9,148 nucleotides of DNA from Deltaproteobacteria bacterium. GTDB lineage: Bacteria > Desulfobacterota > Desulfobulbia > Desulfobulbales > VMSU01. Position 1 is the stretch's first letter. The number at the start of each line of letters is the position of its first letter. The notes under the pieces were generated by a model that saw only the letters and a list, made by a program, of their open reading frames with translations, made no database searches and was not told the origin of the DNA. The stretch is from NCBI GenBank assembly GCA_024274995.1, contig JAJSAA010000181.1, positions 1 through 9,148 on the forward strand. The letters are read 5' to 3'. Both the position numbers and the translations under genes were made by a program. Below are positions 5,989 to 9,148 of the stretch, piece after piece.

Positions 5989-8301
5989 CTACTTCATGGC
6001 TTTATTAAAGCCGATTATATTCCCCACCCCCTCCAGACTGAAAAGTACGGTAAAACGATAATCCTCATCAGTAGCTGTGGCGGCCAGGATTTCCATGGAC
6101 CAGCAGGCCGGATTATAAAAGAGGCGCAATGAGGCATCCGAGGTCTCATCGGTACTCAACGAGTGATCAAATATCGCCTGGGCCATGAGAACATGGGTAA
6201 AATTCTTGGTCAGATTGATATTAATCTGATTAACGGTCTGGGCCGGATAATAACGGTAGCCAAACCCCACACTATCTTTATTATCATTACTATAGTTAGA
6301 GGTCAGCTCATAATTCAATATCCCGCGGCCATAGACATTCCACTGAGTCTTGTAGATCATACTCCAAGCCGGCAGGGGATAGAGTCCCGCCTCAATGGCA
6401 ATATTAGACAGGGGGCGGTGATGATCGTCCGGGCCACTCAAATCCCGGTGGGCCTCCCGAATATTATAAGACTGACTGATCTTGCTATAGGCCAGCCTCC
6501 TGCCCTGGTTATCATCGCCCTGCCGCCCCAGGTCAAAATCATTATCCAGACCATAGGTTATCAGATTCTTGGCGGCAATACGATCTTTTCCATCCATACT
6601 TGGCAGATAACTCTGATCTCTGTAAGGGATATAATCATATGAAATCCGTGGGCGGATCATGTGAGTGAGGTGCCGTTGACCAGTAAGAGAAAAGTCCCGC
6701 ATGAAGATGGTGGAGGTGGCCAGATTAAAGTCATAGAGATAACGGTTTAAGATGCCGCTGCCATACCTTGCCGGGCCGCCGCTCTTGTCTTCGACGTTAT
6801 AGAAGGTCTCCCGCGCCCCCAGGGTGGCGGTAGTCTCAAGATAGGGGCTGATGGAGAGAGGCGCGCTCAACTGCGGATGGAGGTCAAGGCGCTGCCCCCC
6901 TACGCCAGCCTCCTGCCAATAATATATAAAATCCGTATTCCACAGAATATCAGTTGCCTCAGCAAAGGAGCGCCAGGCCCCGGCCCCGGCCTGATAGCGC
7001 AGCAGAGGCGTGCGGCCGTCAAAGGTAATATGAGGCAGACTCCAGAGATGATGGGTGGAGGGGGTTGAGGTGGTATCATCCACCGTCCGCAATTCCCCAT
7101 TTAAGCTCATATTTGTCCAGGATTTGGAAAGCTGCAGGGTGTTGGAACGAATAAGGGTGGTTTTTGACTCAAAACCGCGTTTAAAGGCCTTATTAAAGCG
7201 TTGATCGCTCTTAGTAAAGCCCAGGAGTCCGTCACTGTACTCCTGGAGATAATCCCGGTCAGAGACCAGATCAATATCGGCCCGCCCCTGCCAGCCATCA
7301 GGGAAGGCGTGATCTATCTTGCCGCGCAACCAATAACGGTTCTTGATGGTTCGGTAAATCCCATCCGATTTATAATCATCTGCCGCAGTATCTTTTAATT
7401 TGTCATGGAGATAATTTAAGGCCACCATGCCCTTTGAATTTTTATCATGGACATAGCGATACTCCACACCGCCCATGCCCCCTCTTTTACTCAAATCGCC
7501 GCCATAGAGGGTAACATCCTGGCTCGGTGAAAGATTGATAAAGAAGGGTACCAGAACTCCGCTGCCATCACGGCTGCCCTGGGAGAACTCCGGCATCAGC
7601 AAGCCGGTCTTGCGATGCTGATTAGTGGAAAAGGCGAAATAGGGGGAATAAAGTACCGGCACGTTCTTTACCCGCAGGGTGGCATTGACAAAATGGGCAA
7701 AGCCCTCCTCGGTAATATGGGCCCGGCTCCAGCCAAAGCTCCAGGGCGGGGCCTTGCCAGCCTCCGGGGCGCATTTGGTAATCCAGCCATCCCGCAGATA
7801 ATAGGTCAACTCCCCGGTTTTCGTCACCTCTTCCCCGACAAGATAGACATGACGTTTGGGAAAGTAGAGGGTGGCATGGCGCAGGGTGCCGGTATGATTA
7901 CGCAAGTCAAGATTGGCCATCTCAGCGGTTATATGTTCAGCGGCGGAATCAAGCACCACATGCCCCCGCACCTTGATTAAATTCCCCTTCTCAAGACGCA
8001 GCCAGTCTCCGTGAATAGTCAGGGGCTTAGGCCCGGTAGTGGTCAGCACCGGGGTCACCCCGCTCAGCGTCCCCTGTTTACGGGTCATGACCACGTGCCC
8101 CTCGGCCACGAGACATTCAGGATTGGTGAAACGGGACATCTTGTCCGCCTTCACCTCCCAAGGCATATCAGCCATCCCGGCCCAGACCGGGGCGGCCGAC
8201 AGGACAAAATATCCCAGACCGATAAAGGCATATATAAAAGTAATCAGGCGCACGTCATATTTTATAAATAAATTAGCGGTAACTATCCAGCAACACCCCA
8301 T
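5989..8301 (-). CDS. lptD: LPS-assembly outer-membrane protein LptD, 770 aa
   Basis: Forms the outer-membrane channel that, with the lipoprotein LptE, inserts lipopolysaccharide into the outer leaflet. A hydrophobic segment (~19-38) ends in PVWA, giving likely cleavage after residue 41. Residues ~45-175 form the LptA-like (OstA) periplasmic domain with repeated short strands (VAEGHVV, KVRGHVVLDS). Then WITKCAPEAGKAPPWSF and LRVKNVPVLYSPYF lead into the beta-barrel, ending LEGVGNIIGFNK near the C-terminus. Length is close to E. coli LptD (784). Mature cysteines are 63, 177 and 733, so a single Cys stands near the C-terminus where E. coli has an adjacent pair. The start is uncertain: the ATG at 8301 is the only start codon after the in-frame stop upstream, but AGGA lies 16 nt away and the n-region is unusually long, with Cys3-Cys4. 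A GTG 17 codons in would leave a normal signal peptide but has no ribosome site. The 78-nt gap to ilvD shows no clear terminator or promoter. Confidence 0.94.
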   Translation of the reverse strand: MGCCWIVTANLFIKYDVRLITFIYAFIGLGYFVLSAAPVWAGMADMPWEVKADKMSRFTNPECLVAEGHVVMTRKQGTLSGVTPVLTTTGPKPLTIHGDWLRLEKGNLIKVRGHVVLDSAAEHITAEMANLDLRNHTGTLRHATLYFPKRHVYLVGEEVTKTGELTYYLRDGWITKCAPEAGKAPPWSFGWSRAHITEEGFAHFVNATLRVKNVPVLYSPYFAFSTNQHRKTGLLMPEFSQGSRDGSGVLVPFFINLSPSQDVTLYGGDLSKRGGMGGVEYRYVHDKNSKGMVALNYLHDKLKDTAADDYKSDGIYRTIKNRYWLRGKIDHAFPDGWQGRADIDLVSDRDYLQEYSDGLLGFTKSDQRFNKAFKRGFESKTTLIRSNTLQLSKSWTNMSLNGELRTVDDTTSTPSTHHLWSLPHITFDGRTPLLRYQAGAGAWRSFAEATDILWNTDFIYYWQEAGVGGQRLDLHPQLSAPLSISPYLETTATLGARETFYNVEDKSGGPARYGSGILNRYLYDFNLATSTIFMRDFSLTGQRHLTHMIRPRISYDYIPYRDQSYLPSMDGKDRIAAKNLITYGLDNDFDLGRQGDDNQGRRLAYSKISQSYNIREAHRDLSGPDDHHRPLSNIAIEAGLYPLPAWSMIYKTQWNVYGRGILNYELTSNYSNDNKDSVGFGYRYYPAQTVNQININLTKNFTHVLMAQAIFDHSLSTDETSDASLRLFYNPACWSMEILAATATDEDYRFTVLFSLEGVGNIIGFNKAMK

Positions 8302-8379
8302 CTCAGAGTCTGCGCTTTCCTGAAGTTACGGTTACGAGTTAAGGAGTGGTATTTGTAGCCCTCGCAAAATAGTTACCCC

Positions 8380-9147
8380 TTACGAATCGTTTAACACCGC
8401 GCCGGTACTGCCGGAAGTTACCATTTTGGCATAACGGGCCACATAGCCCTTCTTTATCCGGGGTTCCGGGGGCTGCCACTGCTGACGGCGGCGGGCTAAT
8501 TCATCCTCCGCCACCTCCATATCCAGACTATGCTCCTTGATGTTAATCTTAATTATATCGCCCTCACGCAGGAGGGCGATGGGGCCGCCCAGGGCCGCCT
8601 CGGGTGAAACATGACCTATACAGGCCCCCTGGGTACCGCCAGAGAAACGGCCGTCGGTTATCAGGGCGACAGAGTTCCCCAGCCCCATGCCGATAATGGC
8701 CGAAGTGGGAGAGAGCATCTCCGGCATTCCGGGGCCGCCCTTGGGGCCGAGATAACGCAGTACCACCACATCACCGGGCTTAATCCTGCCGCCGAGAATA
8801 GCCTCCTGGGCCTCTTCCTCAGAGTCAAAAACTCGGGCCGGGCCGGAATGTACCAGCATCTCCGGGCTGACGGCGGACTGTTTAACCGCCCCGCCATCGG
8901 GAGCCAGAGAACCAAAGAGAATGGCAATGCCGCCAATCTTGTGATAGGGGGCAGCGGCTGGTTTAATAACCTCACGATCCCGCACCGCCGCCGTCTTCAG
9001 GTTCTCACCCATGGTCTTGCCGGTGGCAGTCATCACCTCGAGATTAATGGTATCGGGCAGGGTGGAAAGCTCCGCCATTACCGCCTGCACCCCACCGGCC
9101 TCATTTAACTGCTGCATACTATGACTGCCACCGGGTATCAGACTGCA
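8380..9147 (-). CDS. ilvD: Dihydroxy-acid dehydratase, C-terminal 255 residues
   Basis: Dehydrates 2,3-dihydroxy-isovalerate and 2,3-dihydroxy-3-methylvalerate to the 2-keto acids of valine and isoleucine synthesis; a cytosolic iron-sulfur enzyme. The frame stays open to the right edge, where CSLIPGGSHS precedes the ATG at 9117, so that ATG is internal. Roughly the first 300 of ~560 residues are outside. Visible family motifs are AILFGSLAPDGGAVKQ, GPARVFDSEEEA, GGPGMPEMLSPTSAI and ALITDGRFSGGTQGACIGHVSPEA. The Ser of GRFSGGT (codon 8641-8643) is the proposed catalytic base. The ending VTSGSTGAVL is the usual C-terminus, so the 3' end is intact. The iron-sulfur ligand region is mostly outside the window. 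These motifs favour IlvD over the related 6-phosphogluconate dehydratase Edd. The gene lies upstream of lptD on the same strand, 78 nt away. Confidence 0.95.
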   Translation of the reverse strand, partial: CSLIPGGSHSMQQLNEAGGVQAVMAELSTLPDTINLEVMTATGKTMGENLKTAAVRDREVIKPAAAPYHKIGGIAILFGSLAPDGGAVKQSAVSPEMLVHSGPARVFDSEEEAQEAILGGRIKPGDVVVLRYLGPKGGPGMPEMLSPTSAIIGMGLGNSVALITDGRFSGGTQGACIGHVSPEAALGGPIALLREGDIIKINIKEHSLDMEVAEDELARRRQQWQPPEPRIKKGYVARYAKMVTSGSTGAVLNDS

Positions 9148-9148
9148 G

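Noticed and set aside
6163..6642. Open frame of 159 codons on the + strand opposite lptD
   Set aside because: Repetitive Ile/Gly-rich translation typical of the complement of a beta-barrel gene; no independent support.
8611..9108. Open frame of 165 codons on the + strand opposite ilvD
   Set aside because: Shadow of highly conserved dehydratase motifs; no domain or context of its own.

Overview
The window is an ordinary chromosomal stretch from a Gram-negative bacterium. The outer-membrane LPS transporter LptD and a periplasmic murein transglycosylase establish the envelope type. A secreted five-haem c-type cytochrome beside an acetyl-CoA synthetase suggests a respiring, acetate-using organism. 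A Desulfobacterota-like (delta-proteobacterial) source is my inference from the general look of the proteins; no marker gene in the window proves it. There are no rRNA or tRNA genes, CRISPR arrays, insertion sequences or phage genes.

Left part (1-3884, + strand): the C-terminal three quarters of acetyl-CoA synthetase (acs, entering from the left edge) ends at a strong intrinsic terminator (1521-1562). A self-contained small transcription unit follows. It has a near-consensus sigma70-type promoter (1588-1616), an 85-residue ribbon-helix-helix-like protein (1678-1935), an unusually long 3' tail with a possible 32-codon ORF, and a second strong terminator (2084-2119). Next comes a secreted pentahaem cytochrome (2223-3884) with its own good ribosome binding site.

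Right part (3970-9147, all on the - strand): in transcription order, the 3' end of ilvD (dihydroxy-acid dehydratase, entering from the right edge), lptD, a DHH/DHHA1 phosphoesterase, and mltB-type lytic transglycosylase. Gaps are 78 nt (ilvD-lptD) and 16 nt (lptD-DHH), and DHH-mltB overlap by 4 nt (ATGA). The last three are very probably co-transcribed, giving an envelope-biogenesis operon with an uncharacterised phosphoesterase in the middle. The two halves converge on an 85-bp gap (3885-3969) that carries short overlapping inverted repeats but no clear U-tract terminator.

The most interesting signal is in the control region of the small RHH-like gene. Three GTCA direct repeats sit exactly 10 bp apart just downstream of the predicted transcription start. 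A near-perfect inverted copy of the third overlaps the -35 box. This looks like an operator for the protein the unit encodes. I found no clearly new multi-gene system.
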